NCBI RefSeq assembly: GCF_964355755.1
Contig: NC_092673.1
Span: 21,953,001-22,017,000, forward strand
From: Antedon mediterranea
Taxonomy: Eukaryota > Echinodermata > Crinoidea > Comatulida > Antedonidae
Length of the DNA stretch: 64,000 nucleotides
Direction: 5' to 3'
In this document: piece after piece, positions 25,161 to 38,900 of the stretch
Numbering within the stretch: the stretch's first letter is position 1
Layout of the letters: every line of letters starts with the position of its first letter
Notes under the pieces: generated by a model
Database searches by the model: none
What the model saw: only the letters and a program-made list of their open reading frames with translations
Told to the model about the DNA's origin: nothing
Position numbers and translations under genes: made by a program

Positions 25161-25323
25161 AAAGCTATGTCTACACTATCAAACTAGTTTGACAAATAAA
25201 AGTGGGATGTGCCCAAATATGGTACTGATATGCTTAAATATGGTAGTGATATAACATTATCATGTCCATATTTGGACATATCACATGTTTTGTTACATAA
25301 AGTTTGATAGTGTAAGAGCTTTT
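25161..25323. mobile_element. TA-MITE copy 8
   Basis: Ends AAAGCTATGTCTACACTATC and AGTTTGATAGTGTAAGAGCT, flanked by TA. The internal AAATATGGTA-TGATATG unit is present twice. Confidence 0.9.
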
Positions 25324-25639
25324 ACAACATAAATTACTGTACAAACATTGCTAGCCCAAAAACTGGTCATTACAGACTGGTCCCTAAATATGCGGTAACA
25401 ATTAAGACATTGAATGATAACATTCATATTAGTAAATGATTATGTTAATGTCTGTAAATATTGTTTAATATTGTTTGATGACAGGGTTTCAATTTTGAGG
25501 CACTTCTTTATATAGTATCTTTATATGAACATGAATTTACAATATTATGATAAAGATAATAAAATATATTGAATAATAATATGGAAATAATGTGTTTGAT
25601 TCTTATTGCACTTTCCTAAAAAAGATATTGATGTATTTC

Positions 25640-25870
25640 AATTGCATGGTGACATCATGACATGATAACATCATGTTATCATAACATAAAGTTATGATAA
25701 ATCATATATGACATGATAATGACATGACATGATGATATAACATAACATGATGATATAACATAACATGATTATAAACATCATATCATCATGTTATCATCAT
25801 AACATCATGATAACATGATGATGACATGATATCATAAGTTGATGGTAATATAACATGATACCTGTAGCAT
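25640..25870. repeat. Palindromic ATGATAACATG-type repeat cluster
   Basis: Irregular tandem and inverted repeats of CATGATAACATCATGTTATC and variants. The sequence is close to its own reverse complement, so it can form many alternative hairpins. Confidence 0.85.
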
Positions 25871-26205
25871 GATGATAATATGTATATTAAAGTCACTGTT
25901 AAAGTGTATAAATATATATTAATTAGTGGTGTTGCCACTGATCCAAAAATGATTTAGAACAGGTAGGCCCTAAGAAGGATGAAAGTGTATTTGCTCAATC
26001 CAAAAATGAACAGCAAAACAAAATTGCAGTACTCGATTGTACATACCGACACTGCACAGTGCTACAGTATATTTACTTTATATCATGTGACCCACAATCG
26101 TCCAATGAAAAGAATATACTAAGGTGCGTTATAAAATGGCCCTCTTCTGAGCGCCTTCGCACATTAATCTCCAGTCATACCACAACATTATCATGGTAGG
26201 ATATA

Positions 26206-26337
26206 AAGCTCTGTCTACACTATCAAACTTTATGTGATGTGCCCATATATGGACATGATATGATGTCATATGATGTCACTATCATGGATACATCACTCAC
26301 ATTTTTCCAAACTTGTTTGAAAGTGTAGACAGAGCTT
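26206..26337. mobile_element. TA-MITE copy 9 with intact ends
   Basis: AAGCTCTGTCTACACTATCA on the left and GTGTAGACAGAGCTT on the right, with TA directly outside both ends (26204-26205 and 26338-26339). This copy best supports a TA target duplication. Confidence 0.92.
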
Positions 26338-27243
26338 TAAACAGAATTTTTCAATGTAAAAAAATACAGTACAACTAGCTCATATTTCAGCATCTTCTCT
26401 ATTTATTTCTTGTATAAAAACCAGTGGAGAACAGAGCGTAACTGCTTACACAAATCCAATCAACATTTTAAATTTTACACCAATAAAGCTTATACCATTG
26501 TACTACAGTAACTTATTTACATAATTGGTGCTTCCTTTTATCTCAAATACAATTCAAATCATATTTATTCCAGTTTAATTATAACTTTTCTTTAATTTAA
26601 AAACTTGAATTGACACTGTACTACGGTATATAAATTTATTTATTTTTGATGAACCAAAATAATTCCAAATACCTTTTTCCTAGGGAAACTTTTCTGTGAA
26701 AGGAACAAGGGGCAATACATACTGTATATTAACAAATAGCCAATCCATATTATTGGACAATATAATTGGGTCCTCAAGTATCATGGTGCTGACATCATAA
26801 TACCATGTGACATTCCTTGTTATTGGCAATAGCTCAAGCGTTCAATGACTTTCTTCCATTCTACGATTCAATCTTTAACAGGCATTGTACTTTATTTTCA
26901 AACAAATGTTACTTCCAAATCTTTATTATTTTATGAAATAAAAGACCAGAAAATAGTCCTGTTACTTTTTCCATTTTTCTACAAGATTGGCTTGTAAAAT
27001 TGACAGATTTGTAAATATTATACACAAAGAATGGCTTAGCTGTTCTCTAATTATATACATTACATTTTTTGATGCACATCAGCACAATACATACACGGTT
27101 TTAAAACATACAATATTAACACCTATAATAAATCATATATATATTTCTTAAATTACTTAAAATTTCCATCTATAACTGACAGCAGTCAAGGTTTTACAAC
27201 TCAAATAATTGTTTGAATAAATAAAAGGGTAAACTGATAAAAT

Positions 27244-27882
27244 CATTATTCTTTCAATTCTACAGGGCATGTTTAAAAAACAATGTAAACAAATATTAAT
27301 ACAAGATCAAAATTTATATACAAATTATGTTAATACTGATCCTTTAGTTTGTTGAAACTGCAAATTAGGATGGCAAGCAATATTATTACTATTTCATAGA
27401 ATTATTGAGGCTGAAAAGATGTGATGATTTATATTCAAGGTATACCAGTGAATATAACTCAAATTATTATTCTTTCAATTCTATAACGAAGAATACAATA
27501 TCAAAATGTATATACAAACTAAGTTAATACTGTTCTTTTTAATTAGTTTAAAAGTGGCTATCAGCATGGCCAACCATGCATGTAATTTGTTATTTTTCTA
27601 TTAGCATAATTGACTGTGCGTCTAGTAACCAACTTTTCTATCAGCATGGTTGTCATATGCTTGGTTGTCAATAGAAAACAATTTGATGCATGATCACCCA
27701 TGCCGATAGCTTCCAAACTATCTGCACAGTCAACCATGCTAATAAAAGAAAATAAATTACACGCATGATCAACCATGCCTATAGATAATTTTAACCATGC
27801 GGATAGCCTCATATCCGATTAGTCTATTGAAACTATAAATTAGGATAGCAAGCAACATTATTTTCATAGAATTATTGAGTAC
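27244..27882. repeat. Diverged segmental duplication, second copy interrupted by an insertion
   Basis: 27244-27412 and 27466-27546 plus 27823-27882 are related. Both contain TTATTCTTTCAATTCTA, TATACAAA-TA-GTTAATACTG, TTGAAACT-AAATTAGGAT and CATAGAATTATTGAG. The second copy is split by the inverted-repeat element at 27547-27822. Confidence 0.8.
27547..27822. mobile_element. Inverted-repeat insertion inside the second duplicate
   Basis: The arms at about 27547-27660 and 27690-27818 are imperfect inverted repeats of about 110 bp with GGCTATC-GCATGG, GTAATTT and TTAGCAT words. The empty first duplicate shows where it inserted. Confidence 0.75.
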
Positions 27883-29656
27883 TTCAAGGTATGTCTACAC
27901 AGTGTATAAATGCTTATGCTATAAAAAGACATTTATTTATTTTTGACTAAAAATAGATCATTACCATTAAATTGTACTAGTTGGATGGAATTAGGTTCAT
28001 TCTGTTTATTTATAGTAAAACATGTCCAGCTGCTTGTAATCATTCAACATCATTTTATATATAATACTAATTCTATATTCATATTTCTACATTGGTAATC
28101 AATCAATTTCTTTCACAGATACCATAGATTTTATAATTATCTCTCTGCTGATACATATTTATTAGCATAATCATGAATATTTATAAACTACTTGTGAATA
28201 TTTATATTATTAATAATCATGAATATTAATGCTTAAAAAACTATAGTACTATCTATATTTCCAATAACATTATGTAAACATACCATGGACATACTGGTTT
28301 GTATCATATTTATTTTTATCTTATTATTATACATAATACACAAGGAGAGCTGGTAGAAGGGATGTAAGTTGGTTCCTAGATCTAACTTTGAATTCTATTT
28401 TTGTTATATTAGTATCTCGTGTAAACCATTAATGGTAAATTATAAAATAGCAAAATGTAGAAAATAAAAGAATTGAACATTTTAACTAAATATTAAATAT
28501 TAAAATAATTCAGAAATCAGCTCTTTTTGGATCATCTTTGATGAGCAATATAATTCTTTGGTGTTAAGAACAACTTAAAACAATGTATTTACATAAATAA
28601 ATAAATTATTAACTATAATTAAATATAATTGTTATTATTGATATGATGGCCAGCCAGTCAGGGTCTTTTGAAGAAATTGTTGGAAGCAAAAGACATCTAT
28701 TTCTGATAAGTTCATAGAAGCCTACTGTATGCGGAGCATGTCTGAACGAAGCATTAGATTAAGGTAAACCAGTAGATAGGCTACTGATCTGGATTACACT
28801 AAGAGATCAGATTTTCAGAATTTATTGAGTTAATGCATTTATCTCTAGTATGATCAATTCATACTGCTATACAAGAAAAAAGTGATCAAATAAAACACTA
28901 TCTCCTGTTAAGATACGTCTAAACTAAAAGATATCCACTTTCTATGACTAACTTTATTCTATCAGTTGGAACGAAATACAAGCTTACATAATTGTTGTGA
29001 GTATACCCAGACTAATTGCTACAAATGGAAATAGGTCCTACACTGAGATCAACTCTCATTTTTCTCACACACATACCATTTTCAATGACTTTTTCACACA
29101 TTTGTATTTTCCACAGTATCAATGTGCATTGCTTGGATTTTTAAAATAAAAGTTTTCTTTATACATTATTGGCTCAACAGATTTTGCATATATACAAATA
29201 ACTATATAATCAGTTACAACCAATTGTTTCCATACAGAAACAAACTGTCTTGTGTGGCACCATCTACCAAATATATCTCTGTTCTATTTATGCAATGGCA
29301 TGTATTTCATTCAATTATGTTTTTAGGTCTAGCAAAAAACTAGAAGTGTGTGTTGGATGTTTCAATACAACACTAGTCAAAGCGTTTTACTTTGTGGTAA
29401 TGTATGAAAGTATGCCAATAATAATAGTTTGTCCATACTGATTCATATAGGTCATAAATGTCCTGACCTCTGACCTTGAATCACATTATTTTGAACTATT
29501 TATCTATTCAATAGATTCTTTCTTCCAGTCTTCATAAACAATCTGCGATAATTTCCGTTCCTTCTGTAGATAGGTTGCCTAAAGCAAGTCCACGATATAG
29601 ATATAAAAACAAAATCCAGTAGTCATGGCAACAGCATTGCAAACAGGTTTCAATGA

Positions 29657-29980
29657 TTACACGATGACAGATGATGAGCATTCCGGCTTAGGCTCAAAGC
29701 CAATGTTCTTGGTTTGTAACATGCTAAAAAGAAACTCAAACGATGGCCTCTCGTCTGCATTGCGCTTCCAGCATCGCTTCATCATGTCGTAGATAGCTCG
29801 CGGGCAGTTTTCTGGTTGTCGAAGTATGCAATGCTTTCCAGAATTATCAAAAAACTCACCGGTGTTTTTTATAACAAGTTCATCGGTGAGGTTACTGTAT
29901 GGTTGCTCCCGGCACATTATGAGAATTTCCCACAAAGTCACGCCAAATGCCCATACATCGGACTTAGATGTGAATTTTCC
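29657..29980 (-). CDS. DDR: DDR last exon (kinase C lobe and stop)
   Basis: Encodes [20 protein letters not shown] through [15 protein letters not shown], then a short tail ending SSVIV and TAA at 29659-29657. Confidence 0.98.
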   Translation of the reverse strand, partial: GKFTSKSDVWAFGVTLWEILIMCREQPYSNLTDELVIKNTGEFFDNSGKHCILRQPENCPRAIYDMMKRCWKRNADERPSFEFLFSMLQTKNIGFEPKPECSSSVIV

Positions 29981-32900
29981 CTGCAAACAAACACAAAAAT
30001 TATATTATCAAAACAAAACCAAAAACTTGCGAAATGCTAAACTAAACAATTATCATTTATCAAATATGTACCTGTATTTTCATATTTTGTCCATAATTTA
30101 TTTATTTTTACAATACAGGTCGCAGGTTGCAATAAATTTCTGAAATTACTTACAAGTAAAATACTTTCCCATGCCATCCATCGTATCGGTAATACTGCCC
30201 TGCCCTCAATCTTGTAGTAGTTGTTGGAGTACAGGTTACGACTCATCCCAAAGTCGGCAATACGGATTGTGTACTGCTTTCCCACGAGGCAGTTGCGTGT
30301 TGCAAGGTCACGATGTACAAAGTTCATGGATGAAAGGTACTTCATTCCAGATGCTATCTGCGTTGCCATGTGAATTAGAGCACCAAAGCTAAAAATGAAA
30401 TACATTTTAAATTTATTTTACACTTTTTTACGGTATTAACCATTACTTATATTCATTTCATTTTCAAAATATCAATACAATGATTAAATACATCTTATAT
30501 TCCATTGTTATTCTGATTTTTTCATTATTTTTTTATATTTGCTCATTTCTGTCATCATCAAAACAATTTAATCAATAGTGCTGGAAAAAATTGTTTTTAC
30601 TTAAATTGAAAATTATACAGTTGTAATTTTCTGTGAGGAAAACCTCTAGTAAGCAAAACACACGTCATTCAACCTGTTAAACCTAACAAGTGCTCTCAAA
30701 AAAACGTTGTCATGCTAAAATGTTTGTGCTCTATCAGTTACCGGTAAACCGTTCGTAAATAAACATTTTTTGCCAGAAACACCTGTATTTAAATGAAGAG
30801 TTTGCAGATATGGCGTTAGGGGACAAAAGCTCAGTCGTAAGGTAATTACTGTATTATTAAATGAATAAATAATTCTTCTAAAAGAATCAAGTGTCGATTC
30901 CATTATTTATTATTTATATTATCATTATTTAATTTCACTATACTCCTGTTAAATCGGTTATATTATTATATATATTATGAACACTTTTTGCCAGTTATTA
31001 TATATTATTTATATTGTCATTATTTCATGCATGGTTTCAAAGAATGCATATGAAAACTACATTACAATATGATATATTTACGAGATATTTTAATATTGAG
31101 TTATATTGATGTATTAACACCTGTCATGCAATTCCTAATGAGTATATTGATTACAAATCACACATTTGCTTTTATGAGCACATACTAATTAGTCAGCTGA
31201 TCTTGTATTCATAGCCTTTGGTTTTTGTTAAATAAAACATGTTGGAATTGGCAGTTCTTTTCTTTAATCTTGCAATTATTTTCTTCTGATAAATATTTAT
31301 TGAAAAAAATAAATAATGTACAAATTTAACTGAGAATGTTAAAAATGGCAGTTCTTTTCTTTAATCTTGCAATTATTGTATTTTAATAAATTAATTGAAA
31401 AAAATAAATATGTACAAATTTAATAAATCCAAATAAGAAAATTGAAATTGGCAGTTTAATTCTATACTCAGTTTAAAATCAGTTGTTAGCAATTCTTGTT
31501 TTTAATGAATATTTCAATTTCTGTACTCATTTTAAAATTAAGTTTCTACAATTTTTGTCAAATGATTATTTTTGGTAAAGTCTAAAAAAGAATGTCGAAC
31601 ATGGTAGTTCATTTCAAAATTATAGAAGTTCTGTCCTTAAATAAAAATTGCTTCAAAATATACAATGAACAAACAAAAATTCTTGCCGAAAATTGGCAGT
31701 TCACTTACTCATTTAAAACAAAAGTTTTTTTTTGTAATTCTTTTCTTTTAAAGAGTATTTTTTAATAATATACTTTTTTTTTATAAATGAAAAACAATAA
31801 AAAGATAGTGTAGTGTGGATAATTCTATTCTTTCTAATTATAAATTCAGCATTATCATTATCATTATCATTATCAGCCTGAATATCATCAAATACATACA
31901 TTACATTGTCACAAGAGATATTTTTAGTTTTGAGCGGAAAGATACAAAAAAAACTTTGAAATAGACTTATAAAAATATATTTATCTTAAATGTCAAAACG
32001 GGCAAAATGGCATTAAATGAGTCAGGCATGAAATTGACATTGGCTCCTTGTAGTTGCTGTTAGTAATTAGATGGGATAATATGATCAAACGTGCCTACTA
32101 GCCTTCACTAACTCTCACTGATACAATCATATTACCTAATGTAGTTCACAATGCAAGTTATATGCTATCAATCCATTTAAAATAATGAAAATGGATCAAA
32201 GAACTAATAAAAACTTACTGCAGCCACTGGCTAACAATTAACTCTTTCATTTCATTCATTTTACTTATTTACATCAACTCTCTTTTTCTTTTTACTTCAA
32301 CTACCCTCCAAGGAATTTTCCATTTTGTAGATTGGCTTTTTGATGGAATGTTTTGAATAGTTGTTGGCCATTACATTAAAACCAAAAAAATCTGGTCAAA
32401 TCTATTTATTTTATGTGTATTTTTAGAAAACTTATATCACTAAGTAGAAAAAAAAAATCATACAATATACCATAATGGGTTTTTTTTGCACATTAATTTG
32501 GTTTGCTTTTTTTTTTTAAATCAAAGATGGATAGTAAGAGATTTTGTCATATCTTATTGTAATGATGGCGACATAGTGGCTACAAACTGCAGGTTTTGAC
32601 AAACGACTACAGACAATGTTACATTGGTTGCAGGTTTGAACCAATAACGGAATAACAGAATTGGCCAGTTTGGAAGCGCTTTCCTTTTGCTAATAGTATA
32701 ACACAGTGTAACACAGACTTGAATGTTTATGTTGAAAAGTATATTATAATTCAAAAACGTGTATTTAAAAATTTACTTTATACAATGTCAGATTATTATT
32801 TTGAGAGTTTAATTTAGTATACATGCCTAAAATCAATAACCTTATGATCTGAATTGATGATGTTTGTAAGTTAATAGTAGGATAATCAAAGACAAGGCCT

Positions 32901-35900
32901 ATCCACTCCATAATAATTATCAATGGTTAAGACCTGGAGGTCTGTTCAATGAGAACAAAATGTTCCTCATTTCTTTTATTTCTGTGCAGTTCTAGCTTTC
33001 ATGATAGAATAACTAAAGTTTATTTTCATATTATATTCATGAAAGCTCTTCTTTAATGTTACTTTAAAGAAATAAATGCATAGTTACCAAACTTTGCGTA
33101 AATCACCAGGGGCAGATGATTTTTCTGGTTCGCTGTCGTACAGAAACTGGTTGAGGTCGCCGTTCTCCATGTATTCAACTACCATACACAGCGGTTCGTC
33201 CTCAGTACATGCTGCCAATAGACGAACAATGTTGGGGTCACGTAGTTGCGACATCACTTTCATTTCTTTCTGAAAATCAGTCCTGAGGAAAAAAGTGTAG
33301 CGTTTGAAATACATCAGTTTAGTAATCATCACTAATAAAAATGTAATTTGTAATTCAAGCACGATAGAAAATATGCATTTTTACTAAAGGGAAGCAGTAC
33401 TGCAATAAGCAATAGTTAGTGTATTGAATAACATATTTTGGGCTTCAGAGAATGTGCTATTTGTCGTATATTCAAAACAAGAGATGCTTTCCAGGTGGAA
33501 TAGCATCTGGAGATCATTCATACTTTAAAAATTTTTTTTTTTGTAATTTATATATAATTATGGGCCAGAGATTCTGAAATAACGAATTAATAAAATATTA
33601 ATTAATTAATTGATATCAGCCAGTTTTTACATAGTGGTAAATGTTTTTATTAACCATCTATGATACATGAAGTATCTAAAAATGGAAAGTATGGAGAACA
33701 AAACCCCAAAATGCTGCTAAAAAAGTGGGTGTTTGGTTGTTGGTGTAAACTTCATCCTATTCTCCAAAATGTGATGTGCTCAGTCAGACAATAAAGATGC
33801 TATGGAAATTGAACCGAACCTATTGTTGCAGCTAAAAGTTATGGAATAACTGGTATAATGGTGCTTAAATGTGGATTCAATGGCTATTGTTTACCATTAT
33901 TTTGAGACTGCCATTTACACACAGCAGAAATAGTTTTATTTATAATAATAATATATTTATTTTCCTCAAAAAATAGAAATAAATGCATATATAAATTAAT
34001 TTTAAAAAAAATACAGGGGGAGTTCCTATAACCTTGTGCTTTTTTGTTTGATGTAAATTGTATAAAAATGCAAAAGGAAAAATGAAAATACTGTATAATT
34101 AATTATTATTTATTTTCTACATTTTAAAGGAAATAATTCTAGGTACATTAGTGAGGGGGTCAACAGGTGATTGAATACTTACTCATCATCACCATCACAA
34201 GCCAAGGATACAGGGGAAATTGGGGATACCCTTTAATTCATGCCGGTTTCATTATGTTGAAAATGATATTCTCAACATAGACACACATTTATAAATAATG
34301 CATAAGCATAATTTAATTTTTTAGATTATGTGTAGTTTCAGTATTCAGAAGGATATTAAAAATAATTCAAATATTAAGTGTCATCAAAAAAAATCCAGAT
34401 ACAGTAAATTTACCAACTACTGTATACAATGAAATCACAAAAACTAATTAATTTTATAAACCGTTTCAAACAAACTCTTCGAAAGTTTTCATATCATTTG
34501 CACAGATTTAACATAATTTTCTTTACTTGATTATAAAACAATTAAATACAGAACAAAAAAAGTTAACATATCATGACTCACCAAACCTATCTATTGCCAA
34601 AATTGTCAAATCTTAGACCCCTCTTAAATAAAAATCTCCATCTACCAGATTCAGATTTAAGGAGGTTTAGCAAATGTACTTATGACATTTAAAAAATTAT
34701 ATTTTCATAGGCTGGCAATTACAGTAGGCTAGTGGATTCTTGTAGTCACTGTACCCTATGCCTACTAATCTAATTTTTAATATAATAGAGCTTAGGGTTT
34801 AAAACTTGCTCATGATATAATACCTTCCATAAACCTAACAATTAACTAAATCCCAAATGTATTATAAATCATAACACTAACTATGCTGGTTGTTGTATCA
34901 CTGTTAAAGTTAACAATACATTCTGATAATATACTTTGTTGATATCTTTATCTCAGGCTGTGTTTTTTGTCTATATATAAAAACCCTAAAGGAAGACCAA
35001 AAGCGAGATGGCATGATGAAATTTCCGTAGATGAGAACAGCACCAAATATACAATTATAGAGAGGCCTGCACCTTGCAGTGGGTTGAAAATGGTTATCGA
35101 TGATGTAAAAACATAAAGAAGCTAATTTACACACTCTATAAAGCTCTGTCTACACTATCAAACTTTATGTGACAAAAAAATGTGATATGCCCAAATATGG
35201 TAGTGATATGATGTCATCGTGTCCATGGCCTCTTTGTCAGACTTACTTGTGGAGTATTCAAGAGGACAACCACCAAGTACCAAGTATGTATATATGGACA
35301 CATCACATAAACAAATGTGATATGCCCAAATATGGTAGTGATATGATGTCATCGTGTCCATGGCCTCTTTGTCAGACTTCCTTGTGGAGTACTGTATTCA
35401 AAAGGACAACCATCAAGTACAAAGTAAGTATATATGGGCACATCACATTTTTCTGTCACATAAAGTTTGATAGTGTTAACAAGGCTTTAGAATTACATCA
35501 TACAGTGACTTTCAAAAACTGGTAATAAAGATGGTATTACTCAATGATAAAGAACTCGCACAAAAAATTCAAAGCATTGTCCTATAAAAAGTTGGTTTGT
35601 TCTCAAAAACTTTTTAAACGTGATTAGACATATTCCTTTGAAACATCGGCACACTTTTTAACGTGCATCCATTATTTACAATAAAATTTGATTACAAAAC
35701 AGAAAAAAAGAAATCAGCAAATGATAGATCCTAAGTTAAAATGACAAGTTCAATATAAAAGATTTGTGAAGTATCTAGATAAATATTACTGGCAAAACTT
35801 TTATAATAAAATATATGTGAATCTAAATATTCTTTTTTTATTGTTTGGTTCTGTTTGTAATCCTTGAGAAAAAGTGGAAAAAACACTTCATTAAAAATAA

Positions 35901-38900
35901 AACAACTCTGGATTGCCACTACACTTTAAAAGAACACCATTTCACATTTTTATCAAAATAAATGAGACATACCACATGAAGAAAAATAATATGTATTCGC
36001 TGACCTAGTAATACTTGTTACAATTTATTTATTTAAATGATAGACCTGCAAACATTAATCTTGCAACTTTACTGTTAAGGTGACTCCGTATCAATATATA
36101 ACATAGATGAACAAGGCCATATACATGGCTGTAGTCGCGTGCGCAAATTTAAGTTAGTGTTTACAGAACGACCAGCTGCAGAGTCGCGTTTGTACGCGAC
36201 TAAAAATAGAATGAACAAATTCTAATAATGATTTAAAATATTTAACAGTATTTTAATTGTTTTTAATGAATGCAATCGCATTTAAAGTAAAAAGATTTTA
36301 ATTGCATTGTTTGCACGTACAATAGAAACATTTTAGATTATTTTGAATTTAAAAATTAATTAATTGATTGAAGATTTAAAGATGTATTGTCCCCCTGAAA
36401 AATAATTTTTTTCAGTTTTTGTTGTTGAATATGCTATTCTAATGTCACATAATAGTTATTGACTTCGACCAAAAATTGGATCGAAAAAACATTTATTTAC
36501 CTGAAAAAAAATGGAATTTAAAGCAAATTGGCTGCCAGACAAAGGATTTTTGGTTGAATTTAACCATTTTTCATGTTATATAAGTGAAAACATTGTTTTT
36601 TCCGGTTTTTTTTCTACGGAAGTGATTCACTTGATTAAAACTATAAATTAACCTATTCAAAGTCTGATTTAATTAATCTTCATTTTTCATAATTTTGGGG
36701 GATAATACATCTTTAAGTACTGTATAAAGTACAAGGCTGGAAATTATTTTTTTTTATAATAATTTTATATTTTTGGAGAACCCTTGGTTTGTTTTACAAA
36801 ATCTTAAACAATTTTTTATTCTAACTAAAAATACAGAATTTGGCAGTACCTTTGCTTGACTAAAAATTAACTCTTGTTTTCAAAAAAATACTATTAACAA
36901 ACAATAATAAGTATTTTTTTAATTATGAGCTCTGAAGCAATCAATGTGAAATGAAAATAACAATATTCAATATTAAAGCGAGTTGTGTATAACGATAACA
37001 TTTTTAAAACATGGAAAAAAACTATAAGTTAAAAACATGGTGTACTAATAATAGACACAGCTATCAACTCTCAAGTTCATAGTGTCATTCTATATTCATG
37101 CATTAATCCTAAATTCTAGCAATCAAATCCAATAATTCAATTGCATGGAATTACTAACCTAGCGTGCCCTCGTTGCGTATAAATATAAACTTTTATATCT
37201 TTAATCAAACTTTCTTGACGGTTAAATGCAAGCTAATGTTGTTTGATGATATCAATTAAATTCTAACTTTTAAAAAACATCGATTTTGAAAGAAGGACGA
37301 TTTGTATTGATAAAACGTCACACATTTTGACTTAAATAGATTAAATAAGCAGGCATGATTTGTTAGTATTTCTGCGGTTCGCTGGCATTTACGAGAAATA
37401 CTGCCATCAATGTCAATATTCAGTAGGCAGATTTCGAGAAATTAACGAGCGATCACTTGTAATTAGTGTAAATAATCTTGCTATGGAACATTTGATGTAT
37501 ATGGCTTTGACAGGTGACTTAAAGTAGTAGAAATAATGAGAGTTTAATAGATTATTGGAGTGACATTTCATAGATGGACAAGTAAGAAAACTAATAAAAC
37601 GTTTAAAAGAAATTACTGATAGAGAGAATATTGGTGTATAAGATTGAAATATTATAAGGGTAGGAGGGGGGGGGGGGGAGAACACAATTCAAAACGTTTC
37701 TATGAGTTTTAATTTATATAGTTTTTCCTTTCATTTTTTGTTTTTATTATTTTATGCTTCTTAAATGTAAAATGTATAGAAAATATATGATAACAATTTG
37801 TAACCAAGTTATGATTCTTCAGAATACAAGTATTGTCCCCAAAAACAGTAATAAACTCAGATTTATAATAGGCCACTTTGCAGTTTTAATTATTAGTTAT
37901 TCACTTCTGTAAACCCCACCTCTCCCCCAGAAAAAAAATATTTCACTTATAAAAAGAAACGGTTAATTTTAATTTAAAAAACATTGTTTTACAGACAATA
38001 TTCATTATTTTTTGCTTTGAGTTAAATTTTTTTCAGGTAACTAATTTCTTTTTCGATCCACATTAAATTTTTTTAGGGGGACAATATATCTTTAAGTAAA
38101 TTTATTTTGTGGTGAGAGGATACGTGTGTATCTTAATAAAATACACAGCAATAACTTATTAGCAAACATGTCTGAACAGTATATCCTAGATGCTCTATAA
38201 ATCATGTGTACTGAAATTTGAACATCATTTTGTAATGACATTGTATACAAACTACATCACTCAGTAAAAATGTCAATGTTACAATGCTTATTTTCTTAGG
38301 TCAGCAACTAAATTACCCTGACAAATTCAGGTGTTCTAATTGGGTTTAACCATCTATACTTTATACTTTTCAAATAACAAAATTAAAGAATGAGGGTATC
38401 TCTTTATTTCGGATAGTATATCCATATAAAAATAATATAAAACAAAAAGAGAAAAAATTACATTAGGAAATTAACAATAGCAACTTTCACAAAACCAACT
38501 ACAACATCCTAAAATACCAATTTGAACCAATGCTGATGTAGGTTGGATTGTGGAAGTACGTTAACTATGGTTTTAATCCATGTGTGAAATACCATGTAAA
38601 ACGGCTGTGAAGAAACTTGGCTATTGTATGTGATTTCATTCATAAATTATTTTTTATAGTACAGATATTCATTATCGCTATCATTTTTTATCATAAAAGC
38701 TAGGCTCACCTGGCATTTTTGTTGGCATTCCTCCGCAGCATTTTTACAGCTACTAGTGTTCGTTGCCCTCGATTTCGCTTGACAAATGGAAAACCATTAC
38801 CAATGTAGTCTTGAATATTCTCTGCCTCACACAAGTGAACCTACAAAGAAATTAATAAAGGTTAAACATAATTAATAATTGTTAAATATGTAAATAATTT

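Larger units (their letters stand above)
23102..29656. other. Intergenic region between the convergent 3' ends of ATAT1 and DDR
   Basis: No further gene was recognised. It should contain the 3' UTRs of ATAT1 (left) and DDR (right), though no poly(A) site was assigned with confidence. It holds TA-MITE copies 7-9, an ATGATAACATG-type repeat cluster (25640-25870) and an inverted-repeat insertion at 27547-27822. Confidence 0.7.
33283..38709 (-). other. DDR intron with several inserted small elements
   Basis: 5.4 kb without a recognised gene. It contains TA-MITE copy 10 (35141-35487), a GTCGCGT-type repeat (36109-36208), two copies of the GATGTATTGTCC family (36376, 37828) and a run of 13 G at 37666-37678. 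Confidence 0.7.
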
